Of a stretch of 64,000 nt of DNA, positions 54,659-61,616 are shown in pieces (the stretch's first letter is position 1; every line of letters starts with the position of its first letter). The notes below the pieces were generated by a model. The model was not told where the DNA came from and did not search any database. It worked only from the letters and a program-made list of their open reading frames with translations. Source of the stretch: an uncultured Litoreibacter sp. (GTDB taxonomy: Bacteria > Pseudomonadota > Alphaproteobacteria > Rhodobacterales > Rhodobacteraceae); assembly GCF_947501785.1 (NCBI RefSeq), contig NZ_CANMXB010000001.1, forward strand, positions 3,104,501 through 3,168,500. Direction: 5' to 3'. The position numbers and the translations under genes were made by a program.

Positions 54659-54994
54659 ATGATCACATGTTTTATTCAATACGAACTCACACCAGGAAAC
54701 CTGGCCGAATTTGAAGCTTACGGAAAATCCTGGATTGCTCTGGTCGAGAGGTTTGGCGGAACTCATCACGGCTACCTTCTGCCCCATGAGGGGCCAAGTG
54801 ATCTTGCGACTGCATCCTTTTCATTCGAAAGCTTGGCGGAGTACGAACGTTACCGGGAAAAGATCAAAACGGATGATTGTTGCCAAGCCGTCTTTGAATT
54901 CGCTCGTGAGACAGGCTGCATCAAACGCTATGTCCGGTACTTCATGCGCCCGGTTTTTGACGGCGATGCCAACGCCGCGCTGGATTTTGGTTAG
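54659..54994 (+). CDS. NIPSNAP family protein
   Basis: A 111-residue protein whose start MITCFIQYELTPGNLAEFEAY and later GGTHHGYLLPHEG, SFESLAEYERYR are standard for NIPSNAP (dimeric alpha-beta barrel). Its role in bacteria is unknown. ATG at 54659 is chosen by family match; an in-frame ATG at 54632 would add nine residues. It probably shares a transcript with the YciI gene. Confidence 0.85.
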   Translation: MITCFIQYELTPGNLAEFEAYGKSWIALVERFGGTHHGYLLPHEGPSDLATASFSFESLAEYERYREKIKTDDCCQAVFEFARETGCIKRYVRYFMRPVFDGDANAALDFG

Positions 54995-55262
54995 GCTCGC
55001 CTTTGCGTCGGCGATCTAAGAGTTGGTGTTGTACGCCGTCAGCGAGTTCTGAAGACCCCTTACTTTGCGCTTGTAGCGAACGGCGGCTTTGCAGGCTGCG
55101 ACTGCGGAAACATGAATTTCACTCGAAGGTCCGGATTGGGCCGCTATGCGAAGCTGGGGCAGGTCAAAAGTTCCAAGATGCTGCACTGCCTCCGAGGTCC
55201 GCAGTGAGCCCAATCTACTGGATGCTGCATACCGAACGAATGGTCGCTTTTCACTGCAGCCT

Positions 55263-56201
55263 TTACCCATCTTTGCCAGACTTGAGGTGCTTCGCGACCG
55301 GATGCAACATCATTGGTGAGAAATAGATCGGAAACTGAGCAACGGCGAAATACAGCCATGTCAGGTTTGGTACGAGCCCGCCTGTTCCGGCCAGCATCAG
55401 TCCCATGTTTCTTTGTGAAGTGAGCATCGCGATAGCAAATGCACGGTCAGGGCCAAATGCTCGAAAGACGAAATAGGTTACTGCGACCAGCAAAGCGAAC
55501 ACAACGAATGCGAGCGCGACGAGCCTTAGCATCAGGCCCGGACGCTCCAGGAACTCCACGCCAATCTCGCCCATTACGGCAGAGACAAAAACAAACAGAA
55601 CGATAATGTTTACTCCGTCGATTTCGTCTCTGCGGGACGCGATGCGCTCCTTCCCCATCACGCGTCGAAGGAGAAGACCGGCAATGGCTGAGCCTGCAAG
55701 TATTGCAAAAAGCTTCAGACCGAGATCGAGCGGAGAAAGGGACAAATCCGAGGACAAAAAAGACGCAAAGAACGGTGCCGAAATGGGTGTAAGCGCCGTC
55801 GATAGGACGAGGGTGACAAGTACGAGCGTCGCATCGAGGCCCATCAGCGCGGCAAAGGCAGGAGCCGCCATCATCGGCGACGCCACAGCTTGCAACATCA
55901 GTCCCTGAAAAAGGGCGGGGCTCGCGTCGGGCGTACCAGTGGCAAGGGTGCCCGCTACAAAGAGTAGAGGGACTGCGAACGTCGTCCAGAGGGTGGCCAA
56001 GACCACAAGGCGGGGGCGGGTGAGATATGCCCTGACCGCAGAGATATCGATCCGCAGGAAGGCGATACAGAGCAGGCCGACAACCGCCTCGGTCACGTAT
56101 GGTTTGAGTAACGCCCCGAGCGGCGGAATCAATATTCCAATCAGCACCAGAGCCGCGATCGCGCGGGTTCGTTGCTGTCCGATCCATGCGAGGGCCTTCA
56201 T
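55263..56201 (-). CDS. Bile acid:sodium symporter-like transporter
   Basis: A 312-residue inner-membrane protein with about nine or ten membrane segments and the BASS fold (GLMLQAVASPMMAAPAFAALMG; AMLTSQRNMGLMLAGTGG). Bacterial members carry organic anions with Na+; bile acid itself is unlikely in this setting. Substrate unknown. It lies between the NIPSNAP gene and the phage-like module. Confidence 0.8.
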   Translation of the reverse strand: MKALAWIGQQRTRAIAALVLIGILIPPLGALLKPYVTEAVVGLLCIAFLRIDISAVRAYLTRPRLVVLATLWTTFAVPLLFVAGTLATGTPDASPALFQGLMLQAVASPMMAAPAFAALMGLDATLVLVTLVLSTALTPISAPFFASFLSSDLSLSPLDLGLKLFAILAGSAIAGLLLRRVMGKERIASRRDEIDGVNIIVLFVFVSAVMGEIGVEFLERPGLMLRLVALAFVVFALLVAVTYFVFRAFGPDRAFAIAMLTSQRNMGLMLAGTGGLVPNLTWLYFAVAQFPIYFSPMMLHPVAKHLKSGKDG

Positions 56202-56391
56202 ACGCTACTCCAGCAATCTGTTCCGCAGCTCAGTAGTATCACTCAATAAGCTTTGTTCCCTGCAACGTTACACGCCGCACCGATTTCCTCAAAGCTGCCA
56301 TTGAATTCAGCTTTGTGAATAGCAGCAATGTCCGCACTGCCGCCAAAGAGTGCCTAGAACGAACGTCCGCTTAGAGGCTGATAGCGGTCTG

Positions 56392-56600
56392 TCAATACTC
56401 AAACCCGTCCTGCTCAATCAGTTCCGGCCTATCATCATCTCGACCGAACGGGGCGACACGACGCGGTAAGAATTTGTCTGACCATTCTCGCCCGCTTTCT
56501 GCAATCACTCTTTCATCGAGGTCGGTATGACGCAGACAACCGATGAGAGATACTAACCACTTCGTATTGCTTCTTTCAGAGTGCCCGCAATTTGCTTGGC
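56392..56600 (-). pseudogene. Open frame with no start codon, possible gene remnant
   Basis: On the minus strand, ending at a TGA at 56392-56394, a frame reads KWLVSLIGCLRHTDLDERVI and goes on with acidic, protein-like composition to DGFEY. No ATG, GTG or TTG stands at a sensible place, and the frame runs into the 3' end of the 66-codon gene in the -1 register. It may be a frameshifted tail of that gene or a decayed neighbour. The rest of 56202-56391 has the repeat word GCAGCAATGTCCGCACTGC (56322-56340) and no gene. Confidence 0.25.
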
Positions 56601-56753
56601 CAGCTCTCTTTCCGGCCCGCTCTTACTAAGCTGTCCTGCTGAGAGAACTGCTGCCATTGCCCTTGCAAGTTCGCGAGTTGTTGGCTCTTGGCGCGTCGCA
56701 CTTGGGTTCTGCCGGTCTTCCAGTTTGATCAACCTTCTTTTTAGCATGGTCAA
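56553..56753 (-). CDS. Small phage-type hypothetical protein
   Basis: A 66-residue helical protein that begins MTMLKRRLIKLEDRQNPS, a start seen in many short phage and island proteins that form coiled coils. It overlaps the gene upstream by 4 bases (ATGA). Function unknown. Confidence 0.55.
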   Translation of the reverse strand: MTMLKRRLIKLEDRQNPSATRQEPTTRELARAMAAVLSAGQLSKSGPERELAKQIAGTLKEAIRSG

Positions 56754-57025
56754 AGACCCTTCAAGTTTTCACCAAAACTTGCCACGGAATGAATGATAGT
56801 CGGTCGAATCCCATACTCACCGATCCAAGATTCGGTGCACCGATGCTCAAAATCTTTACGGCTTTCGTCCGCTTTCTGGCGAATCTCAATACCACTTTCA
56901 AATTGCACGTGCGCCCACGGGACGTCACAAGCGGACGGGCCACCATGCAAGTTTTCATGGACAATCATCATGGTGCCTTTGTTTCCTCCGTTTTCCAGTT
57001 TCTCAACTCTCTTTTGAATTGTCAT
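56750..57025 (-). CDS. Small phage-type hypothetical protein
   Basis: A 91-residue protein. The start MTIQKRVEKLENGGNKG resembles that of the 66-residue neighbour, and the middle MMIVHENLHGGPSACDV then ADESRKDFEHRCTESW looks like a small alpha-beta domain. It overlaps DUF5681 upstream and the 66-codon gene downstream by 4 bases each, so all three are translated as one chain. Confidence 0.6.
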   Translation of the reverse strand: MTIQKRVEKLENGGNKGTMMIVHENLHGGPSACDVPWAHVQFESGIEIRQKADESRKDFEHRCTESWIGEYGIRPTIIHSVASFGENLKGL

Positions 57026-57480
57026 GCTGACTTCATCTCCAAATTTGATACTCGTTTTTCCAGTTCGGTTAACTCAAGGGTTCGGCGAAACTGATCAATC
57101 AGCGCCATTACGGAGGATGCTTCGTGTGGGGTTAACGTGCCGTTGGAGACTGCGGCCAGCACTGCCCTCGCCCCACCCGCAGCTTCGTCAGCCGTATCGA
57201 TAGTCGGCAGATCAAATTGAACCGGTTGATCCTTGGGGGGCGGTGCGATCCGTTCCATGCACAGCCTCAAAGCGGTACTATCTCCTTCGAGCGCTCTGGA
57301 GATTGCAGCCTGCGTCAACTCCTCAGCTTGACCATTTAGTAGCCCCAGAACGGCAACGGTGGCCTTGTTCCGCGCTCCCTTTGGACGACCGGGATTGCCT
57401 TTTGCAAAGTTACCGGTTTCGTCAGTGTATGGCGTTTTTGAAGCGTTATTACGCTTAATTTCTGGTACATCTTTACGCAT
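57022..57480 (-). CDS. DUF5681 protein
   Basis: A 152-residue protein. The early GNFAKGNPGRPKGARNKA is the mark of DUF5681, a family found beside phage terminase and island genes. The rest is helical and ends in a short coiled coil (LELTELEKRVSNLE). It may bind DNA through its basic start, but no role is proven. No terminase was seen next to it. Confidence 0.8.
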   Translation of the reverse strand: MRKDVPEIKRNNASKTPYTDETGNFAKGNPGRPKGARNKATVAVLGLLNGQAEELTQAAISRALEGDSTALRLCMERIAPPPKDQPVQFDLPTIDTADEAAGGARAVLAAVSNGTLTPHEASSVMALIDQFRRTLELTELEKRVSNLEMKSA

Positions 57481-57595
57481 TGGGACCTCGCTTTATGACG
57501 GCATTATTTGCTTCCGCTTTGGAATGCGCTGTTGCGATTGCGCAATTCAATTCTTCCAATGTGGTGTCGGAGAAGTGTTCAGAAAGCCGCGCCAA
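57473..57595 (-). CDS. Possible 40-residue protein before DUF5681
   Basis: From a TTG at 57595 a frame gives ARLSEHFSDTTLEELNCAIA and a basic end, stopping 8 bases inside the DUF5681 start. Composition is protein-like (one amphipathic helix), but the start codon is weak and there is no clear ribosome site, so coupling from the 34-residue gene upstream would be needed. Confidence 0.3.
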   Translation of the reverse strand: MARLSEHFSDTTLEELNCAIATAHSKAEANNAVIKRGPNA

Positions 57596-57683
57596 GAACA
57601 GACCCCGCAGGTTCTTCAGGGCTAACTAGTGTTTTGAAGTCAGCAGGCCCGTCAATGATCCGTGGTTCGTCATATGGTCCCAT
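57579..57683 (-). CDS. Possible 34-residue protein
   Basis: ATG at 57683 with AAGGAA 8 bases upstream. The product starts MGPYDEPRIIDGPADFKTL and ends in VLGAAF. The strong ribosome site and the overlap with the next small frame support it, but it is very short and its role is unknown. The stretch 57684-57799 upstream has no clear gene. Confidence 0.4.
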   Translation of the reverse strand: MGPYDEPRIIDGPADFKTLVSPEEPAGSVLGAAF

Positions 57684-57799
57684 TGGTCAGTTCCTTGGTT
57701 ATCGTGATGCGGCGCGAGCAGAAATGCCAGATATGTGAGCCCGATTGGGATGATCTGGTCGTGGTGTGTGAGGACGTAGAGGATCAACAAACTGCTCCT

Positions 57800-58663
57800 T
57801 CACCCACCTGCAGCGCTTCTGGATTCCATCGCCAATTTGCTCCGTTTGATCATTGAGCTACGCGTCAATCCATCTCCACCAATTCTATGCAACTCCACCG
57901 GCTGCTCAGAAGGTGCCTCGTCTGAACGATGCGATGAATTCGAGAATTGCGCCGTCTTTTTTTCGTCTCCGTCTTTTTTTTGTGTCGTGTAGGTGTCGTC
58001 TCGTCTCGTGTCGTATGGCGGCAGGGTGTCTACAGGGTGGGGGCAGGGTGGCGCCTCGAGAGAAGAAAGTGCATCATCACAAAGTGGAAAAAGAGAACAA
58101 ATCTCGGCCCTTACGGCCTTGCCAGATTCCAGAACCTCGGTTGCCAGCGTGTTCATGAAGGTGTTTCCGTAGTCTTGGTAGGTTTGGCGGAGAAATGGCT
58201 GAAAACACTCCCGCAATTTTGGCCAGTCAGGGCTGTCTTGCTTCCAACCCTGGGCACGTCGAATGGACCCAACAACGAACTCGGAAACTGATCTGCAGTA
58301 CATGTCCAGATTTACGCTGTCGGACATGTAGTAGTCGCCAACAAGACTGATCATTCGCGACGCATTCTCGGGGCAGTTTTTCTTATGAAACCACGCCACA
58401 ATGCGAACCACTTGTTCATCAGGGTCGAACTCGATCAAACCGACGGTTTCGAGCTCATCGATGTAGCTTTCAAGTTCCGAAACCGAGAGAGACGCGTCAT
58501 CTGCCCAGACAGCTAGCGGGTATCTAAACATGCCGGTGTAATTGCCAAGGGGAGAGAGGTGGGCGCATATGTACGCCCACCGTGCCTTGTGTGATTGAAG
58601 CTTCCTAAGCTTCTTGGAAGAAGGCAGCGTGCAACCAATTTGCGCATACGAACGGCTGGCCAT
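57800..58663 (-). CDS. Replication-like protein of the island (DnaT/phage O style)
   Basis: A 287-residue protein. The first 110 residues form a winged-helix-like domain (SHKARWAYICAHLSPLGNYTG, then SVSELESYIDELETVGLIEF), the kind that opens phage and satellite replication proteins. The last 80 residues are Ser/Asp-rich and probably disordered. A replication role is inferred from this layout and from its place between AlpA and DUF5681; no helicase or primase motif is visible. Confidence 0.5.
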   Translation of the reverse strand: MASRSYAQIGCTLPSSKKLRKLQSHKARWAYICAHLSPLGNYTGMFRYPLAVWADDASLSVSELESYIDELETVGLIEFDPDEQVVRIVAWFHKKNCPENASRMISLVGDYYMSDSVNLDMYCRSVSEFVVGSIRRAQGWKQDSPDWPKLRECFQPFLRQTYQDYGNTFMNTLATEVLESGKAVRAEICSLFPLCDDALSSLEAPPCPHPVDTLPPYDTRRDDTYTTQKKDGDEKKTAQFSNSSHRSDEAPSEQPVELHRIGGDGLTRSSMIKRSKLAMESRSAAGG

Positions 58664-58781
58664 CAGATCACTTCCCCGTAATGCAGCCGGGCGATCAGCG
58701 CGGCAAGAGTTGGGGCAAGGCTATGGGTCCAACGGATACGACGTTCCTGCAACTGGCGCGGGGTTTGTGTGCGGGTCTGCA

Positions 58782-59186
58782 TTACGATGCCCCTCCGTTG
58801 ATTGGGGTCACTGCACCCTTCAGAAAATATACCCCGAATTTAGCGCGATCAGTTGCGGCATCGTTGTTATACATTTTCGTTTCGATACCGATACCGATAC
58901 CGATACCGATACCGATACCGATACCGATACCGATACCGATACCGATACCGTACTCGTTCTTGAGGATCGATACCTTGTCGGACAGGCGGACAGGGCTAGC
59001 GCAGAGAACCGGCTGCGCGATCAAAGCATCGAGGACCATCCGGCCATTTTTGCGAACCTTGATCGTGTGTGGGTCGCTGTCCTGTGGCGTAACGAGGTAC
59101 GCCTGCCATTCCTTAGCACTTGTCAGGTCGCGCCATGCCTCTATACGAAGCATGTTCTCTGGAGACCTGTTGGGGATTGGGTTCAT
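58782..59186 (-). CDS. Hypothetical island protein with an internal (Gly-Ile)n run
   Basis: A 134-residue protein. Residues 1-78 (for example LTSAKEWQAYLVTPQDSDPH and KVRKNGRMVLDALIAQPV) look like a folded domain of a phage-type hypothetical family. Then comes a run of 22 residues alternating Gly and Ile, coded by 11 copies of a 6-base unit, followed by ETKMYNND and a short C-terminal part. The Gly-Ile run looks inserted between two parts of an older domain. Two + strand frames through the same repeat are judged to be shadows. Confidence 0.55.
   Translation of the reverse strand: MNPIPNRSPENMLRIEAWRDLTSAKEWQAYLVTPQDSDPHTIKVRKNGRMVLDALIAQPVLCASPVRLSDKVSILKNEYGIGIGIGIGIGIGIGIGIGIGIETKMYNNDAATDRAKFGVYFLKGAVTPINGGAS
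58884..58949. repeat. Hexanucleotide microsatellite (GATACC)11
   Basis: Eleven perfect copies of GATACC, 66 bases in all, with no mismatch. As the unit is six bases, gain or loss of copies keeps the reading frame of the gene on the minus strand and only changes the length of its Gly-Ile run. Confidence 0.95.
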
Positions 59187-59291
59187 CGTGGTATCTTCCG
59201 ATATTGAGGTGCCGGACCGAACGCGTTAGTCTGCTTTTGCTCAATACAGATATCGCCCCTGCTCGATCCTGAGATTGAGTGGGGGTTTTTC

Positions 59292-59468
59292 TTAGGTGGC
59301 TTGCCGGATGGCGTTGAATGCCTCGTCAATTTCGGAGTCTACCCAGTAGAGGCGACCGCCGAACTTGACCGGCTTGGGAAGAAGTCCACCTTCGATATCA
59401 CGAAGTATCGATGAGCGGGACCGTCCAGCGAGCTTGTCAGAAAGTTGGTTGAGGTTGAGGTACTTCAT
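59292..59468 (-). CDS. AlpA-family helix-turn-helix protein
   Basis: A 58-residue protein from ATG at 59468, with AAGGTGG 6 bases upstream. MKYLNLNQLSDKLAGRSRSS is the helix-turn-helix start and LLPKPVKFGGRLYWVDSEID is the typical wing. AlpA-type proteins switch on the integrase and act as excision factors in P4-like satellites. It is coded between the Gly-Ile protein and the integrase pair, the usual place. Confidence 0.88.
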   Translation of the reverse strand: MKYLNLNQLSDKLAGRSRSSILRDIEGGLLPKPVKFGGRLYWVDSEIDEAFNAIRQAT

Positions 59469-59553
59469 ATGTGACCACCTTGTTTATTCGGTGGTCAACT
59501 CATGCCTTAGGATGCGGCCAAAATCATTTGATCAAAACCGCATCTAATTAAAT

Positions 59554-60048
59554 TCAACTGCTCGGCTCTTTCCAAGCGTCATGCTTGTGCCAATCGCCAG
59601 GCAGACCCAACTCCCTCTTTCCTCTAGAAACTGATGTTTCCAGGCTCTCAATTGTGGTGGAATTTGGAAATAGCCTGTGGAACCGCACTGAAGATTCGCG
59701 TGTTTCTTCTCTGTCCAAAAGTCTTGGCTCTCTACCAAAATATTGGGCAAGCAAAATAGCTGTCTTGACGTTAGCATTCTCACCTAACATCAGCATAACC
59801 GGCGCAATTGCCCAGGCGCGTTCTGCGTTAATACCGTGTAATTTTCTTGATTTTGGACGCCCAACAGGCCGCTTCTTTCCAGACCATTTGATGCCGATTA
59901 TTGCACCCTTGAGCATCGCTTCAGATAATGCAGACAAATAATCTCCACGAGAGAGGACTAGTTTTTCTTCAGCCCTGTCCCTTGTTGTCATTGGGTTCGG
60001 GTCATTTCCCAAGCTGAGCTTTCTAGGCACCAAATCGTCTGGCATCAC
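59554..60048 (-). CDS. Hypothetical island protein next to the integrase
   Basis: A 164-residue protein, helical, with a basic middle (GIKWSGKKRPVGRPKSRKL, an AT-hook-like GRP) that could touch DNA. Then AWAIAPVMLMLGENANVKTA follows. The start overlaps the integrase stop by 4 bases, so it is coupled to it. It may assist integration or excision, but I do not recognise the family. Confidence 0.6.
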   Translation of the reverse strand: MMPDDLVPRKLSLGNDPNPMTTRDRAEEKLVLSRGDYLSALSEAMLKGAIIGIKWSGKKRPVGRPKSRKLHGINAERAWAIAPVMLMLGENANVKTAILLAQYFGREPRLLDREETRESSVRFHRLFPNSTTIESLETSVSRGKRELGLPGDWHKHDAWKEPSS

Positions 60049-61229
60049 GATAATAGCCGTACAATGTCGTCAGACTTCCTGTTCAGAAGATTTGCCCATC
60101 TCTCCATTAACCCAGCCCGCTTCTCCAAATAGTCTGTCCGCTTATAAGCGCGCTCGACACCGGACCCGACAGAATGGCCCAAGCACATCTCTGCGACCTC
60201 CCAAGGGGCATCGGTTGCCTCCGCGCACCATGTTCTGAGACTGGAGCGAAACCCATGCGGCCGCGCTTCAATTTCTTTGCGCTCCATGTACCGGCTCATG
60301 GTTGCATCTGAAATGACTCCTCTCCTTTGGTTTGGAAACAAGAACCCATCGCGCTCAAATTTTGACGCCATTTCGATCACCGCTAACGCCTCGGTTGAAA
60401 GTGGCACCCTGAATTCAGTTGTTGCGTCTTTCCGTCCCTTCATCATCTCAGCCGGGACAGTCCAAACGTTACTTTCAATCTGATCCAACCGCGCAAACCG
60501 AATTGGCTTTGAACGCAGCCCCGTCAAGATAAGCAACCTAAGAGCTAACTCTGTTATGCTGTCGTCAAGAGACTGATAAAACGCGGGCACCTCCTGCCAT
60601 GGCATTGAGGGAACGTTTTTCGCAATGTGCCTCTGCTTGCCCAAAAGCGCCTTTGCCTTCTCAGTCGCCTGCAAGTCCACTTCAAGACCGAGCGCTGCGG
60701 CATGTCGAAGACAGATGCTTAAGCGGTTCATGGCCTTGCGTGCTGTGTCAGCCTTCTCATGCCAGATGGGTGCAAGGGTATCGCGGATGTCGCGCTGGTC
60801 GATTTCAGAAACAGGCACTTTACCGAGTCTCGGCAAGACATGTAGCTCCAACGGGGTGAACCAACGGCCAGCAGTACCATCATCTTTCAACTCTGCCTTG
60901 CGGCTTTCGAACGCGTCCTCCGCGATGTCTTTGAGAACGTGCAGCCTGCTGAGGGCTTCGCGGCGCTTCCTTTCACGGTCCTTGATCGGATCAATGCCTG
61001 CTCTGGCGAGTGCCTTGCCTCTGTCCGCATTCCCCCTGGCTTCTTTCAGGCTCACGTCGGGATATCGACCAAGACCCATCTCGCGGCGCTTACCATGGAC
61101 TACAACGCGAAGGAACCATTGCGCGCCACCATCAGCGCGCCTGTGAAACCAAAGTCCGCCACCATCGCCGTGTTTTCCTTCCGGCAGGCCCTTTAACCCG
61201 GCAGCGGAAAGCTTGTTCAATTCCCTCAA
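60045..61229 (-). CDS. int: P4-type tyrosine integrase
   Basis: A 394-residue integrase. Residues 1-90 form the DUF4102 arm-binding domain (LPEGKHGDGGGLWFHRRADG, then MGLGRYPDVSLKEARGNAD), and the core-binding domain follows. The catalytic domain has the first Arg in LTGLRSKPIRFARL, the H-x-x-R box HGFRSSLRTW, LGHSVGSGVERAYKRTDY and the Tyr near the end. It recombines the att repeats at the tRNA-Thr gene. It lies just inside the right att and reads away from it, as usual for this family. Confidence 0.92.
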   Translation of the reverse strand: MRELNKLSAAGLKGLPEGKHGDGGGLWFHRRADGGAQWFLRVVVHGKRREMGLGRYPDVSLKEARGNADRGKALARAGIDPIKDRERKRREALSRLHVLKDIAEDAFESRKAELKDDGTAGRWFTPLELHVLPRLGKVPVSEIDQRDIRDTLAPIWHEKADTARKAMNRLSICLRHAAALGLEVDLQATEKAKALLGKQRHIAKNVPSMPWQEVPAFYQSLDDSITELALRLLILTGLRSKPIRFARLDQIESNVWTVPAEMMKGRKDATTEFRVPLSTEALAVIEMASKFERDGFLFPNQRRGVISDATMSRYMERKEIEARPHGFRSSLRTWCAEATDAPWEVAEMCLGHSVGSGVERAYKRTDYLEKRAGLMERWANLLNRKSDDIVRLLS

Positions 61230-61384
61230 GTTCTGTCCACCCTATGATCCACCCTCAATATATGGATTACTCTGAGACAGAATGAAACAGTGTGAAGCAG
61301 AGAAATTACTGTTTTTAGTAGGTTTTCAGGTTTTCTTCGAAACGAATGAAACTAGATGGAGTAGCTTGAAACAGCAGTTCACGG

Positions 61385-61400
61385 CCCTCTTGAGGCACCA
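61385..61400 (+). repeat. Right attachment repeat (att)
   Basis: CCCTCTTGAGGCACCA, identical to the tRNA-Thr 3' end at 11948-11963 and in the same direction. The bases after it (CTTCTTCCC) would have followed the tRNA gene before the island entered. Confidence 0.9.
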
Positions 61401-61616
61401 CTTCTTCCCAAGTCTCACAGCAATTGTACAAACGGCAAGGCAAGCCGTTCTATCGGCATGTCTGCGCATGTTGCGGCGTGGCCCGCGTGGTTGTTACCAA
61501 AGGCCGTGGAACGCCTGGGCCCGCCGCCGCAAAAAGGGAGCAAGTTCAACACCATGGTGTTGTGCGGCGTCCTGGGGCAAGGTGTTGGGGCGAGCCACCC
61601 AAAACGTGAGATAGCT

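Larger units (their letters stand above)
11964..61400. mobile_element. Integrated genomic island at tRNA-Thr(CGT), about 49.4 kb
   Basis: Bounded by 16-base direct repeats and carrying a P4-type integrase whose gene starts about 155 bases inside the right repeat. An AlpA-type regulator, a replication-like protein and a DUF5681 protein lie next to the integrase. Cargo covers sugar and peptide uptake, light sensing, copper stress, a molybdoenzyme, efflux and an unknown racemase cluster. No relaxase, coupling protein, type IV secretion gene, capsid or terminase was seen, so it looks like a mobilisable or satellite-type island rather than a self-transmissible element. Sequence inside looks lower in GC than the flanks by eye. 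Confidence 0.85.

Noticed and set aside
58614-59229. Two long + strand frames through the GATACC tract (Asp-Thr or Ile-Pro runs)
   Set aside because: The 6-base repeat keeps all frames open, and the minus-strand frame has the more protein-like flanks and sits in the leftward operon.
11964-61400. Island as an integrative conjugative element
   Set aside because: No relaxase, coupling protein or type IV secretion gene was found between the att sites.
61424-61609. 61-codon + strand frame after the right att, ahead of the Rieske-GltB gene
   Set aside because: Leader sequence of the chromosomal operon; no family match and overlapping frames are equally open.
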